Source: Woeseiaceae bacterium (GTDB lineage: Bacteria > Pseudomonadota > Gammaproteobacteria > Steroidobacterales > Woeseiaceae). From it: DNA of 42,471 nucleotides. The position numbers and the translations under genes are program-made. Numbering within the stretch: position 1 is the first letter of the stretch; the number at the start of each line of letters is the position of its first letter. Positions 25,956-38,634 of this stretch are shown here, piece after piece. The notes under the pieces were generated by a model. The model ran no database searches. It saw only the letters and a program-made list of their open reading frames with translations, and had not been told where the DNA came from. The stretch lies in NCBI GenBank assembly GCA_030066735.1, contig JASJBB010000009.1, positions 1-42,471 of the forward strand, read 5' to 3'.

Positions 25956-27398
25956 TGAAAGCCTCGATCAGCCGGTCCCATTCGTCGACGACGTCCGTCG
26001 AGAAGACCCGGCCCCAGAAATCGGTGTCCCAGAGCTGTCGCAGCTCGTCGGACGACTTGCCCTGCTGCTCGACCCAGGTGAAGTACTTGAAGTTGTGCAG
26101 CGCCTTGCGGTCGGCGTAGTTCAGCTCGCGCACGTGATCGGTCGTGATGCCCTGCAGGTAGCGCGCGTAGTGGCGGTCCGCCATCTGCGCCGTGTACTCG
26201 CCCTGCGATTCGCGGATCTCGTGCATGCGTGACTCGTAGAGGTTCATGGCGTCGGTCAGCGGCACGAAGATCACATCACGTGCGTCCATGTCGAAGTAGC
26301 GCGCCGTCTTGACGGCGGCAACCAGGTTGCAGAGGCTCGACAGGCCGAGCAGCGGCAGGGACGCGAGCAGTTCCTCGTCGACGCCCTCGCGACGCAGACA
26401 CGCGTGGCCGGCCTCTTCATTGAACAGGCGCATCAGCTGCATCATCTGCTCGTCGTCGATCGCCGCGACGAAGTCCGTGTTGCGCACGTTATGGATCCAC
26501 GGAATGTGCTTGTCGCCGATACCCTCGATGCGGTGCTCGCCGAACCCGAATTGCAGGAGCGTCGGGCATTGCAACGCCTCGGTTGCCACGACGCGCAGAT
26601 CCGGATGGCGGGTTCGCAGGAAGTCGCCCGCCGCGATCGTACCCGCGGAACCCGTCGCGCTGACGTAGCCCGCGAGACGCTGCTCGCCATAGTGCGCCGC
26701 ATGGATCTCGTCGATGACCGACCCGGTGACGTGGTAATGCCAGATCGCATTGCCGAATTCGGCGAACTGATTGAAGACCACGACGTCATCGCCACGCTCG
26801 CGCACGAGTTCGTGGCACTTGTCGTAGATCTCCTTGACGTTGGACTCGGTGCCGGGCGTTGCGATGACCTCGTCGGTGCCGATCGCGTGCAGCCACTCGA
26901 AGCGCTCGCGGCTCATTCCTTCGGGCAGGATGGCGATGGCCGGACATGCCAGCAGCGCACAGTCGTAGGCGCCGCCGCGACAGTAGTTGCCGGTCGACGG
27001 CCAGACCGCTTTCTGGGTTTCCGGGTCGAAGTTGCCTGTGACCAGGCGTGGCACGAGGCAGCCGTAAGCCGCGCCAACCTTGTGGGCGCCCGTGGGAAAC
27101 CAGTTGCCCACGATACCGACGATGGTCGCGTCCACGCCGGTAATCGCCTGCGGAAACTCGATCCAGTTGCCATCGTTGTAGCCACCGCCATGCTCGACGG
27201 GCTCGTTCTTCCAGGTGATCCGGAACAGGTTGGCCGGATCGACGTCCCAGAGCCCGACATCCTCGAGCCGCTCGGCGATGCGGGCGGGCACCAGGCGCGG
27301 GTCCTTCATCTGTGCGAACGTGGGTAACTCGATACGGCGCTCTCTGGCGCGCGCCTTCGACTTGTCGAGTACGGCCTGGTTGATGTTGGGTACAAGGC

Positions 27399-27402
<4 letters not shown>
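25945..27402 (-). CDS. Fold-type II PLP-dependent lyase/synthase-like protein, function unknown
   Basis: The 485-residue protein resembles the tryptophan synthase beta / cysteine synthase group. The probable PLP lysine is K108 in GNWFPTGAHKVGAAYG. PSTGNYCRGGAYD is the asparagine/substrate loop, and SATGSAGTIAAGDF is the glycine-rich phosphate loop. A C-terminal extension of about 110 residues, rich in aromatic and charged residues, is not found in ordinary cysteine synthases. It occupies the place that diaminopropionate ammonia-lyase (YgeX) holds next to ygeY in E. coli, but it is not YgeX by sequence and is about 90 residues longer. It may catalyse a beta-elimination on a diamino acid intermediate; this is inferred from position only. 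The ATG overlaps the xdhD stop by four bases. Confidence 0.75.
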
Positions 27403-30148
<2,746 letters not shown>

Positions 30149-30152
<4 letters not shown>

Positions 30153-31060
30153 GACAACCCCTGCCTTGCGCGTTCGACGGCGCGTTCGAGGATGGCGGGC
30201 AGGAACGTGCGCACCATCTGCTCACGGTACTCGCGCGTGGCGCGATACTTGCTGGCGCGCAGCTCGACGTTCTGCAGTGCGACTGCCGCGGCCTTTGCGT
30301 ACTGGCCCGCCGTGGCCGGCTTCCCGATGAGCACGTCCATGGCCGGCTCGGCGAGATGCGGAACCGGACCTACGGGTCCCATGCTGATGCGCGCGTCGCC
30401 GATCACGTTGTCGGCGTCGAGCGCGACGCGCACGCCCATGGATATGATCGGCAGGCACAGCCCCTGCGGCCGCATGACGCGGTGGTGCGCCGAGCCTTCG
30501 CCGGGACCGGTCGGGCGAAAGCGGAGACGCGTCAGCACCTGCCGGTACCGGTCGATGAAGCTCTTGCCCGGCCCCTTGAACGATTCCTGCAGCGGCATCC
30601 AGCGAGCGCCGTCGACGCCCGCGACCTCGATCTCGCCGCCGAGCGCCAGGAGCCCGATCGTGCCGTCGCCGGCCGGCAGTGCATGCGCAACGTTGCCCGC
30701 CAGCGTGCCAACGTTCCTGACCTGCGGACCGCCAATAACGCCGCAGCTCTCGGCCAGGCACGAGCCTTGCTCGATGATGTGCGGGTTCCTGACAATCTGG
30801 CTATGCGTCACGCCGCAGCCGATGACGATGTAGTCGTCTTCAACAGCAATCTCACCCAGGCCGTCGATGTGCGTGACGTCGACCATCGCGCTAACGGGTT
30901 TGTGCAGGCCGCGCCGCGTCTCGACCAGCAGGTCGGTGCCGCCGCCGACGACCCGCGCCTCGCCGTCATAGCGCTGCAGGATTTCGACCGCCTCCTCGAC
31001 GGTGGCGGGCGTGTAATAGTGTTGCCAGCGGTTGCTCGATGCCTGCGCCATGACCGTCAC
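30149..31060 (-). CDS. ygfM: YgfM-type FAD-binding subunit of the molybdenum hydroxylase
   Basis: The 303-residue protein has the FAD-binding motifs of xanthine dehydrogenase medium subunits: VVGGGTDLLVETRRG near the N-terminus and TLAGNVAHALPAGDGTIGLLAL in the middle, followed by the C-terminal CO-dehydrogenase flavoprotein domain. It would accept electrons from the XdhD FeS clusters and pass them to NAD+ or another carrier. I use the GTG at 31058-31060, which overlaps the ssnA stop (GTGA) and has GAGG five bases before it. An ATG at 31049-31051 would shorten the protein by three residues. The gene overlaps xdhD by four bases, so the subunits are probably made together. Confidence 0.88.
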
Positions 31061-32379
31061 CGTATCCTCGACCACAGCGCGGCCGCCCGCTCGACGCAGT
31101 GCGCCCGGATGTCGTTCTCGTGCAGTTTCAGCACGTCGCCGTTCTCGACGATCACGTTGCCGCGGGCGATCGTAGTGTGTGCCCGACTGAAGCCGACGCC
31201 GAACAACAGGTGCCCGAACAGCGTTTCGGGGCGCAGCGGCGTGAACGGCACGTAGTTGTAGATCACAAGATCGGCAAGCTGCCCTTTGACGATCGACCCG
31301 CGCGGCTCGCTGAACAACCGGTTCGCGATGCGGCGATTGTTGCGCAGCAGGATGTCGCAGGACTCGCCGAATGCCAGCGTCGGATTGCGGTGCAGCGTGC
31401 GCTGGTGCATGTACATGGCCCGCGCCTGCGAGATGACGTGCGACGACATGCCGTCGGTACCGACGCCTACCAGCACGCCGTGATCGAGAAAATCGAGTAC
31501 GGGCGACACCGGCAGGCCGTTGTTCATGTTGGACTCGGGATTGCTCACGAGCATCGAATCGGTCGCGGCCAACAGCTGCATCTCTCCGGGCTCGAGATGG
31601 GTGCCATGCACGAAGATCGATTTGTGGCCCGTCATGCCGCGTTCGTGGAAGCGGTCGAGCACGCGTTTGCCATGGCGCTCTCGAGTCGTCTCGACGTCGA
31701 TCGCGTCCTCGGCAGCGTGCACGTGAACTCCGGCATCGAGTTCGCTGCAGATTGCCGCGCAGCGATCGAGCGTCTCGTCACTCAGCGTCATGGACGCGTG
31801 CATGCCGAACATCGCCGTCACCTGGTCGCTGCCGGACTCCCTGCACTTGCGAATGAAGCGCTCGTTCTCCTCGACGCCTTCACCCGGCTTGTTGCGATCC
31901 GACACTTCGTAACAGAGGCACCCGTTCAGTCCCACCTCCGTGAACGCGCGTTCCACCCAGTCGAGGCTGCCCTCACAGCAGGACGGAGACGCGTGATGGT
32001 CGATGACGGTCGTGCACCCCGCCAGCGCCGCATCCAGCAGCGCAAGCAACGCCGAGTAATACACGTCGTCGCTGTCCAGCGCGGCGTCGAGCTTCCACCA
32101 CAGGAAGCGCAGGTTCTCGTCAAAATTGGTCGCCGCCGGACCGGGCGGCGTGAAGCCGCGCGCAAACGTCGAATAGAGATGATGATGAGCAATGATCAGG
32201 CCGGGCATCAGGAGCCTGCCCCCGGCATCGATGGTCCGGTCCGGAGCCAGTGCCTCGGCATCGAGGTTGCCGACGTCGACAATCCGCTCGTCCTCGACGT
32301 AAACGCTGCCCCCGTCGATGACCCGGTTTTCGTCGTCGAGGGTAACGACCTGGGCGTTGGTAATGAGCAGCGACGTCAT
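31057..32379 (-). CDS. ssnA: SsnA-type aminohydrolase
   Basis: The 440-residue protein is a metal-dependent aminohydrolase of the amidohydrolase superfamily, the group that includes guanine deaminase. Metal-ligand motifs are visible: IAHHHLYS after beta-strand 1, VHAAED, HGTHLEPGEM and GTDGMSS (the strand-8 aspartate). SsnA is a fixed partner of XdhD and YgfK and is classed as selenium metabolism-linked. The reaction is not proven, but deamination or ring hydrolysis of a purine-derived compound is likely. The ATG and the ygfK stop overlap by four bases. Confidence 0.9.
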   Translation of the reverse strand: MTSLLITNAQVVTLDDENRVIDGGSVYVEDERIVDVGNLDAEALAPDRTIDAGGRLLMPGLIIAHHHLYSTFARGFTPPGPAATNFDENLRFLWWKLDAALDSDDVYYSALLALLDAALAGCTTVIDHHASPSCCEGSLDWVERAFTEVGLNGCLCYEVSDRNKPGEGVEENERFIRKCRESGSDQVTAMFGMHASMTLSDETLDRCAAICSELDAGVHVHAAEDAIDVETTRERHGKRVLDRFHERGMTGHKSIFVHGTHLEPGEMQLLAATDSMLVSNPESNMNNGLPVSPVLDFLDHGVLVGVGTDGMSSHVISQARAMYMHQRTLHRNPTLAFGESCDILLRNNRRIANRLFSEPRGSIVKGQLADLVIYNYVPFTPLRPETLFGHLLFGVGFSRAHTTIARGNVIVENGDVLKLHENDIRAHCVERAAALWSRIR

Positions 32380-35300
32380 GAGGCCGCGCTCCCGGCAGAC
32401 GGCAACTTCGGCGCCGAGGCCGCAATGTCCACGAGCAGCGTATCAACCGACTTGGACCCCGCTCGATCGATGTACAGCCGCGGCTTGTCGCGATACGGCC
32501 TTCCCGACGTCGGGCAAAACGTCGTGCAGTTGCCGCACTCGTTGCACAGGTCGGCAATGACCGCGACCTGGTAGCGTTGTTGCAGTCCTGACGCCCCTGG
32601 ATCGACCTCGTAGGTCTGCAGGGCGAGGTTCGGGCAGACGCTGACGCACAGGCTGCAGAACGTATCGCATTCGAGGCAACGCTCCGCTTCGGCGCGCACC
32701 TGGTTGTCGTCGAAGGTCTGCACGACTTCGTCGAAGCCCGCGCGGTGGTCGAGTGGCAGCTCGGGCGGCGGGGTACGCCATTGCCGTTGGCTCCTGCGGC
32801 GCAACAGGGTGGCAACGTCCACCTCGGATGCGCCGGGTGTCCTGGCCGCCGCCTTTCGGCCCAGTATGTGCGCGGCCATGGCCTTGCCTGCCGCGGCCGC
32901 TTTGACGATCGACGCGGGACCGGCGTTGGCCACATCGCCGCCGGCATATACGCCGGGCACCGACGTCTCGAAGGTCACCGGGTCGGTGACGATATAGCCC
33001 CGCTCATTGAGCTCGATCGGCTCGCCATCGAGGAAGTCGAGAACCGGGCCCTGGCTGATAGCCAGGATCAGCGTGTCGAGCGGAATCTCGAAATCCGAGC
33101 CGGCAATCTCGTACGGTACCTTGCGGCCCGACGCATCGCGATCGCCGCGATACTCCATGCGCCGGCAGACGAGGGCCCGCAGCTCGCCGTCGTCAACGCG
33201 TATTGCCTGCGGCTTGCATAGCTCGACAACGTCGATCCCTTCCTCGAGCAGGTGACGGATCTCTTCACGATCGGCCGGCATCTGGTCGACCGTGCGCCGG
33301 TACACGAGCGTGACATCGCCCGCGGAGATCCGCCTGGCGACGCGCGCGCAGTCCATGGCGGTGTCGCCGGCGCCGATGACGCCAATGCGCTTGCCGATGC
33401 CGACTGTCTGCTCGTCCCTGGCCTGTCGCAGGAAGGCCAGCGCGTCGATGACACCCGCACTGTCCTCGTTGTCCAGACCCAGCATCTTGCTGCGCTGCGC
33501 ACCGACCAGGACGAGTATCTTGTCGAAGCCTTCGTTTCTGAGGTCGGCCAGGGTGAAGTCGACGCCGGCGGCTTTGTTGTAATGAAAAACGACGCCGAGC
33601 GCTTCGAGCGGCTCAAGGTCTTTCCGGAAAACGCTCCACGGCAAGCGGTATTCGGGAACGACGCCACCAACCATGCCGCCCGCACGCTGACCCCGCTCGA
33701 AAACCTCGACGTGGCAGCCCGCTGCAGCCAGCTCCCTGGCCGCCGCCATGCCGCCGGGACCAGCCCCGATAATCGCGACCTTGAGACCGGCGCCGTCCGT
33801 GCTGCGCGGGACCGCTGGCGCGGGAAGGTCGGCAATGTAGCGCTTCACATCGCGAATCGCGACGGGTTCATCGAGATGATTGCGCACGCAGGTCTGCTCG
33901 CAGAGATGGTCGCAAACCCGGCCCAGCACGCAAGGCAGCGGGTTGTCGGCGCGCACGATCTCGCTCGCCAGCGCGTCGTTGCCCTGGCGCACAGCGCGCA
34001 TGTATTTCGGCACTTTCTGGCTGATCGGGCACTCGTCGACGCAGGGCGGTTTGATGCAATCGAACTCTTCGAGCTGCCGCTGTGTCTTGGTGTGCGCCGT
34101 GTCGAACGTCGCCTTTTTGTACTGCGGGTCCTGCACGACGCGGCGGGCGTAATCGTCGAGCGCCAGCCCGGACGTCTCGCGAAATTCCGCGAGCGTCTCG
34201 GCTCCGGCGTCCTCGATGGCGTCGTCGAGGCATTCGACGTACTGCAGCATGCGCAGGTAGCCGCCGGTCTTCAGCAGGTCGGAGCAGGTCGTCACGGTCT
34301 GCATGCCGCCCGCCAGCAGGTCCGGCGTATTGAAGCAGTTCGCGCCGGCCGAGAACGACATCAGCAGGTCGCCGGCGAACTCGCTATCGAGCTTGCCGGC
34401 CAGGTTGACCGTGATCGCGTGCAGCGGCCGGCCGGACAGGTACATCGTCTTTTCGGCCGGGTCGAAGACCTGTCCGAGGTTCTCGACCTCGAGGGTATTT
34501 GAAAGCTTGACGCCGAATTCGAGTTCGCAGGCATTCGCGACGGCGCGCAGGTTCGTGAGCATCGGCACGGCGTCTTCGTACTTGAGGTCGTGCCCGAAGG
34601 CCTCGTCGGGTACGACCACGTCGATGTAACCGAGATCTTCGTGAAGTATGCCGCGGAGCCGGTCGGCGCCGAGCAGCGTCGGGTTGCACTTGACCAGTGT
34701 GTGCAGGCCGCGCTCTTGCATCAGGTAAGTCGCGATGCTCTCGATTTCATCCGGCGGGCAGCCGTGCATCGTCGACAGCGTGACGTTGTCGGACAGCCGG
34801 TGTGGAACATCGAGCGTGTGTGCGTCGGCGTAGTGGCGCGCCAGGCACTCTAAGAGTTCGTCGACGTGCGACCCTGCGTCCTGCGCCTCGTCGAGGAACC
34901 ATTGCATGTTCCGCTGCCGGATGCCGTCGAGGTCATAGCCGACGCTCAGGTTGAAAACGACGTCGGGCGACTGTCCGGGGAAACCGAGTTTCCGGTGCAG
35001 CGCGTGAATCAGCACCCAGGCGCGTACGTACTCCTCGAGCGACTCGTGCACCCGGAGCTCCTGCGACCATTCGACGTTGTAACCCTCGTCCTCCATGTCG
35101 ATGCAGGGCTTCGGGACGTCGATTTCGTCCAGGGTCTGCACGGTCTTGAGCTCGATGTAGCGCGCGCCGCACAGCCATGCCGCAACAATGTTCTGTGCCA
35201 TCTGCGTATGCGGACCCGCAGCCGGACCGAACGGGGTGCCGATACGCCGGCCGAACGCGGTCGTGGCGAAGCGCTCGTCTTCCCGGGGGCGGAAGAAAAG

Positions 35301-35399
35301 CTGGCGGGGAATTCCAAAGACGGAATCGCGGGTTTCGAGCTCTCGAAAAACCCACGCAAACAGCTGATCCGCGGCTATTGGCCGGAATAGCGCAGACAT
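32376..35399 (-). CDS. ygfK: YgfK-type multidomain iron-sulfur flavoprotein
   Basis: The 1007-residue protein has three parts. Residues 1 to about 420 form a dihydroorotate-dehydrogenase-like TIM barrel (GTPFGPAAGPHTQMAQN, MHGCPPDEIES). About 445-850 are a GltD-like module: FeS cysteines in CIKPPCVDECP and CVLGRVCDHLCEQTC, an FAD fold (VAIIGAGPGGMAAAREL) and a NAD(P)H fold (IGVIGAGDTAMDCARV). The C-terminus holds further FeS cysteines (CLECDTFCSLCVSVCP and CNECGNCTTFCP). The design matches dihydropyrimidine dehydrogenase-type enzymes that reduce a ring with NAD(P)H. E. coli YgfK has been called a selenate reductase subunit and is tied to xdhD clusters. The ATG at 35397-35399 follows a strong GGAGG at eight bases; the frame runs 21 codons further up. 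It is first in the operon. Confidence 0.92.
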   Translation of the reverse strand: MSALFRPIAADQLFAWVFRELETRDSVFGIPRQLFFRPREDERFATTAFGRRIGTPFGPAAGPHTQMAQNIVAAWLCGARYIELKTVQTLDEIDVPKPCIDMEDEGYNVEWSQELRVHESLEEYVRAWVLIHALHRKLGFPGQSPDVVFNLSVGYDLDGIRQRNMQWFLDEAQDAGSHVDELLECLARHYADAHTLDVPHRLSDNVTLSTMHGCPPDEIESIATYLMQERGLHTLVKCNPTLLGADRLRGILHEDLGYIDVVVPDEAFGHDLKYEDAVPMLTNLRAVANACELEFGVKLSNTLEVENLGQVFDPAEKTMYLSGRPLHAITVNLAGKLDSEFAGDLLMSFSAGANCFNTPDLLAGGMQTVTTCSDLLKTGGYLRMLQYVECLDDAIEDAGAETLAEFRETSGLALDDYARRVVQDPQYKKATFDTAHTKTQRQLEEFDCIKPPCVDECPISQKVPKYMRAVRQGNDALASEIVRADNPLPCVLGRVCDHLCEQTCVRNHLDEPVAIRDVKRYIADLPAPAVPRSTDGAGLKVAIIGAGPGGMAAARELAAAGCHVEVFERGQRAGGMVGGVVPEYRLPWSVFRKDLEPLEALGVVFHYNKAAGVDFTLADLRNEGFDKILVLVGAQRSKMLGLDNEDSAGVIDALAFLRQARDEQTVGIGKRIGVIGAGDTAMDCARVARRISAGDVTLVYRRTVDQMPADREEIRHLLEEGIDVVELCKPQAIRVDDGELRALVCRRMEYRGDRDASGRKVPYEIAGSDFEIPLDTLILAISQGPVLDFLDGEPIELNERGYIVTDPVTFETSVPGVYAGGDVANAGPASIVKAAAAGKAMAAHILGRKAAARTPGASEVDVATLLRRRSQRQWRTPPPELPLDHRAGFDEVVQTFDDNQVRAEAERCLECDTFCSLCVSVCPNLALQTYEVDPGASGLQQRYQVAVIADLCNECGNCTTFCPTSGRPYRDKPRLYIDRAGSKSVDTLLVDIAASAPKLPSAGSAAS

Positions 35400-35407
35400 A
35401 TACTCCG

Positions 35408-35412
35408 CCTCC
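35408..35412 (-). promoter_or_regulatory. Strong ribosome binding site of ygfK
   Basis: The minus strand reads GGAGG eight bases before the ATG at 35399. It decides the start among several in-frame candidates and is among the best Shine-Dalgarno sequences in the window, as expected for the lead gene of a translationally coupled operon. In the rest of the 142-base gap I find only weak dyads (CTCCC/GGGAG at 35435-35452 and AATGA/TCATT at 35414-35429) and no clear promoter. Confidence 0.6.
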
Positions 35413-35541
35413 AAATGATTGATTTCATTGAACACTCCCGCGATACAGGGAGCCATACGCACTTGCCGAACCTGTGCGGCGGCAGCCGCAATGCGGGCGT
35501 CAGGTCGGGGAACTGGTGACGGGTGTCGTTGCGGGAAACTG

Positions 35542-36237
35542 CTACGGCGAGGCTTCGAAAACGACGTTGACGTTCGCGATGACGGTCAGGTCCCCCGCCG
35601 TGTAGGTCTGCGCTTGCGGATCGGCGATCGCCAGCGCTGCCCCCTGGTTCATCGGGATTGGCGGTCGTGTCGGCGAACCGGCATTGACCTGAACGGCGTC
35701 GCCGAGTGACAGGCCGAGAGCATCGGCAAGCCGCTCGGCGTTCTGCCTCGCGTCCTCGACGGCTTTCTCGAGCGCATCGCGGTAGACCTCCCGGCTCCGG
35801 CTGCTCATCAGCCGCGGCGGCGACACCTGGTTAACGCCGACTTCCACCGCCCGTTCGATGACCAGGCCCACCTTTTCGAGGTCGTGAACCTCGAGGCGCA
35901 TCTGGCGTTGGGCGACATACCCAATGAGGTCCTGCGTGTTGGTATCGCGGTTCCAGCGATAGTCCGGGCGGATTATTGCCGCCATCGTGTCGACACGGTT
36001 TTCGGGAATATCCATCGCGTCGGCCAGCTCGAGCACCCTGGCCGTCACCTCGGCGGCTTTCGCCTGCGCCGCCGCTACGGTGGATTCGCGAGCATCGATG
36101 GACAAAGTCAGCATCGCACGGTCCGGCGTGGTTTCGGCCGTGCCGAATCCGTTGACGGCGATCGTGCGGGCAATATCGTCATCGGCGGATACGGCAGCCG
36201 ACACGAGGACAAGGAACAGGGCGGCTAACCTGGGCAT
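35542..36237 (-). CDS. Periplasmic SIMPL-domain (DUF541) protein
   Basis: The 231-residue protein has a signal peptide (MPRLAALFLVLVSAAVSA) and one SIMPL/DUF541 domain, shown by ITVxGxG-like IAVNGFGTAETTPDRAMLTLSI near the N-terminus. The characteristic ending is AALAIADPQAQTYTAGDL followed by VIANVNVVFE. E. coli YggE of this family is linked to protection from oxidative stress, but its mechanism is unknown. The ATG at 36235-36237 has GGAGAG seven bases upstream; the frame continues upstream across the divergent gene only as shadow sequence. It lies 142 bases before ygfK on the same strand and could be read into it, but there is no functional reason to join them. Confidence 0.88.
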   Translation of the reverse strand: MPRLAALFLVLVSAAVSADDDIARTIAVNGFGTAETTPDRAMLTLSIDARESTVAAAQAKAAEVTARVLELADAMDIPENRVDTMAAIIRPDYRWNRDTNTQDLIGYVAQRQMRLEVHDLEKVGLVIERAVEVGVNQVSPPRLMSSRSREVYRDALEKAVEDARQNAERLADALGLSLGDAVQVNAGSPTRPPIPMNQGAALAIADPQAQTYTAGDLTVIANVNVVFEASP

Positions 36238-36360
36238 CGAGTCTCTCCGGAGCGACGGGTCCTGCAGGCATTCTAGCGCCTTCGCCGCCGTAATCACTCG
36301 CCACCGGTAAATGAGCACCCTGTCATAGTCCCGGGCCGCGTGGCCGGCCATACTGGTCAC

Positions 36361-37500
36361 ATGAGACTGCTCACGGCAATCGTAATCGCGCTGCTGGTCG
36401 CAACCGCGGCCGGCTGTGGCGGCGGTGGTGGCTCCAGGTCGCCCGAGCCGCCCGACCCGCCGCCCCCCGTCACTCGCGCCTTCGACATGGGCTTCACGAC
36501 CTGGCCCTATGACGCCACGGTTGCCGCTGTCAATTTCGTGTACACGGAAATCTCCGCGAGAGGCGATTTCGTCGCCCATCACCTCGACGGTGGCATCCCC
36601 TGGCAGGAAGCGCTCGATGGATCCGCCTATAACGCGGCGGTCGAGGCCGAAATTCAGGGCCGCCTCGACAATACCCCGGCGAACCAGCGCCTGTACCTGG
36701 CGATCAGCCCCTTCAGCGGCGGCCGCGACGGCCTTGCCGCGAACTGGGGCGCCGGCACCAACGAGCCGCTGCAGGCGCCGTGGGACTCGCGCGACTTCGA
36801 CAGCCCCGAGGTGATAACGGCCTACACGAATTTCGCCCGGGACATGATCACGCGCTTCCAGCCGACCTATTTCAACCTTGGAATAGAGGCCAGCGAACTG
36901 CTCGTCAACGACCTCGACCGCTTCAATCGCTACGTGACGTTCGCGACGCAGGTCGCCGCGGCGCTGCGCGCCGACTTCCCGAACCTGCGCCTGATGGTCA
37001 GCGTCGCGCTGAAATCGCCGGGCTCTGCCAGGGCGCAGACGATCGAGGCGAACATTGGCCCGTTGATCGACCTCGTCGACGTCGTCGGCATCAGCGTGTA
37101 TCCGTATGTCTTTTTCGACCACGCGGACAAGGGCGACCCGGCGAACCTGCCCGCCGACTGGTTCTCCCAGATACAGAATGTCGCCGGCGGCAAGCCGATC
37201 GCGGTCGCCGAGACCGCGTGGATCGCCGAGAGACTCGAAGTGCCCGCATTCGGCGTCGACGTCATGGCAAGCGCCCAGAACCAGGCCGACTACATGACGG
37301 AGCTGTTCAACGAGGCCGAAGCGCTCGATGCGGAGTTTATTGTGTGGTGGGCCCTGGTCGACTTCGATGCGCTCTGGGACGGCGTGCTGGCGCAGGACCC
37401 CGTCGCCCGGATCTGGCGTGACACGGGGCTGTTCGACGAGGCATTGAATACCCGGCCCGCGCTCGATACCTGGCAACAACAGCTTGCCCTGACGAAATAG
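36361..37500 (+). CDS. Lipoprotein with a glycoside-hydrolase-like TIM barrel
   Basis: The 379-residue protein begins with a lipoprotein signal peptide and lipobox (ATAAGC, C19), then a glycine/proline-rich linker to about residue 38. The remainder looks like a clan GH-A type beta/alpha barrel: DMGFTTWPY at the first strand, YLAISPFSGG, FNLGIEASELL with a possible acid/base glutamate E176, GISVYPYVFF, and IAVAETAW with a possible nucleophile E284. It is nearest in layout to GH53 endo-galactanases, but the usual Asn-Glu pair at the acid/base is Ile-Glu here, so activity is uncertain. An ATG at 36340 would add seven residues before the signal peptide. No clear Shine-Dalgarno is seen. Confidence 0.7.
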   Translation: MRLLTAIVIALLVATAAGCGGGGGSRSPEPPDPPPPVTRAFDMGFTTWPYDATVAAVNFVYTEISARGDFVAHHLDGGIPWQEALDGSAYNAAVEAEIQGRLDNTPANQRLYLAISPFSGGRDGLAANWGAGTNEPLQAPWDSRDFDSPEVITAYTNFARDMITRFQPTYFNLGIEASELLVNDLDRFNRYVTFATQVAAALRADFPNLRLMVSVALKSPGSARAQTIEANIGPLIDLVDVVGISVYPYVFFDHADKGDPANLPADWFSQIQNVAGGKPIAVAETAWIAERLEVPAFGVDVMASAQNQADYMTELFNEAEALDAEFIVWWALVDFDALWDGVLAQDPVARIWRDTGLFDEALNTRPALDTWQQQLALTK

Positions 37501-37576
37501 CGCCGGGCGATTCGGTATTCGATACGATGCTTACTGCTGAATTGAGGTCTGCCGAACCCGGTAGAGAGGATGATCA

Positions 37577-38521
37577 ATGAATCAATTGACGTACCACTGG
37601 CGCGCGCTGTTCGTGTGCCTGTTTTTCTGGCTGGCAGATTCCGGCCAGCCGGTCCATGCCGGCGCGACCGAGTGGATGGACATCCGGATCGTCAACGGAA
37701 TGATGCTGGTGGAAACCGAGGTGGCGGGCATCCCCGGGTTTTCGGTCATCGACACGGGGGCATCTCTCGAAGGGATCAATGGCCGGTTTCTCGAAGCCGA
37801 GGGGCTCGAGTACAAGAAGGACCGGAAACTGACCGTCGTGGGTGTGTACGGCAAGGAAAAACGCAGCAGCTATCGCGAGGTTGAGGCTCTTGTCTTCGGC
37901 TCCCCGGTCAAGTTCACGCGCCTCGTCGACGTGAACCTCGGGCCGCCCGAGTATCAGCTCCTGCTCGGATCGAATTTCCTGAAGAGCTACATCTTCCAGT
38001 TCGATTACACCAATGCGCGCATGCGGCTCATCACCAGGGACAGCGTCAACCTGAAGGAAATCCGGAATATCGAGAGCAAACTGGACAACGCTGACAGTTC
38101 GCTGCTGGTCAGGGTCAACCTCGACGAGAAGAACAAGGCGTGGCTGCAGATGGATACCGGCTCGAACGGCGGCATCCTGATCGACCGGCCGCTCGCCAGC
38201 AGGTTAGGCTGGATCGACGCCTATCCGAAAGTAGAAGGCGTATCTTCCGGCGTAGTAACCAGTGGCGCGATGGAGCACTTCCGAGTACCGCTGATCACGG
38301 TCGGCCCGTACGAACTCGAAAACGTGCGAGTCTCAATTCCGGCGGCCGGCGTAGACCCGGAGCTTTTCGAGACGACGACGGAGATCGGCACGAGGATTGC
38401 GAGCCGGCAAGCCTCGGCAGGTCTGCTCGGCTACGAGATCCTGCAGCACTTCGTCGTGACGGTCGATTACCACCGCGGCCACGTGCATTTCTACCCGGGG
38501 CAAAAGATCTCCGACGAATAA
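37577..38521 (+). CDS. Exported two-domain retropepsin-like aspartic protease
   Basis: The 314-residue protein has a hydrophobic N-terminal export signal (LFVCLFFWLADSGQPVHA) and two halves, each with an aspartic protease triad: VIDTGAS (D59) and QMDTGSN (D193). Each half later carries a hydrophobic-glycine block (LLLGSNFL, GLLGYEIL), as expected of two fused retropepsin-like domains that could form one active site. Proteobacterial aspartyl protease family proteins of this kind are periplasmic and mostly uncharacterised. The start has a good ribosome site (GAGAGGA, six bases before ATG). It follows the TIM-barrel lipoprotein by 76 bases, perhaps from its own promoter. Confidence 0.8.
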   Translation: MNQLTYHWRALFVCLFFWLADSGQPVHAGATEWMDIRIVNGMMLVETEVAGIPGFSVIDTGASLEGINGRFLEAEGLEYKKDRKLTVVGVYGKEKRSSYREVEALVFGSPVKFTRLVDVNLGPPEYQLLLGSNFLKSYIFQFDYTNARMRLITRDSVNLKEIRNIESKLDNADSSLLVRVNLDEKNKAWLQMDTGSNGGILIDRPLASRLGWIDAYPKVEGVSSGVVTSGAMEHFRVPLITVGPYELENVRVSIPAAGVDPELFETTTEIGTRIASRQASAGLLGYEILQHFVVTVDYHRGHVHFYPGQKISDE

Positions 38522-38566
38522 CCGCAGTTCGCCCCTGCCAGCATGCTGTTGCCGTGCAGCAGCGTG

Positions 38567-38580
38567 GCGCTCAAGAGCGC
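38567..38580. terminator. GC hairpin in the gap after the retropepsin-like gene
   Basis: GCGCTC-AA-GAGCGC is a perfect inverted repeat 45 bases after the stop codon. The very small loop and the missing T-run make it a weak candidate for an intrinsic terminator. The remaining gap (38522-38634) holds nothing else I can identify apart from a possible CAGC/GCTG dyad at about 38546-38562. Confidence 0.25.
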
Positions 38581-38634
38581 GCCGGATCTGCCGATAAACA
38601 CTTGGGATTCCATGAGGTTTGCGCAGGGAAGGCG

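Noticed and set aside
33252-34502. Open frame of 416 codons on the plus strand within ygfK
   Set aside because: It is antisense to the FeS and GltD-like region of ygfK, with no ribosome site and no family resemblance.
38140-38634. In-frame N-terminal extension of the IN-motif protein
   Set aside because: It overlaps the retropepsin-like gene in another frame and is arginine-rich shadow sequence; the ATG at 38635 has a ribosome site.
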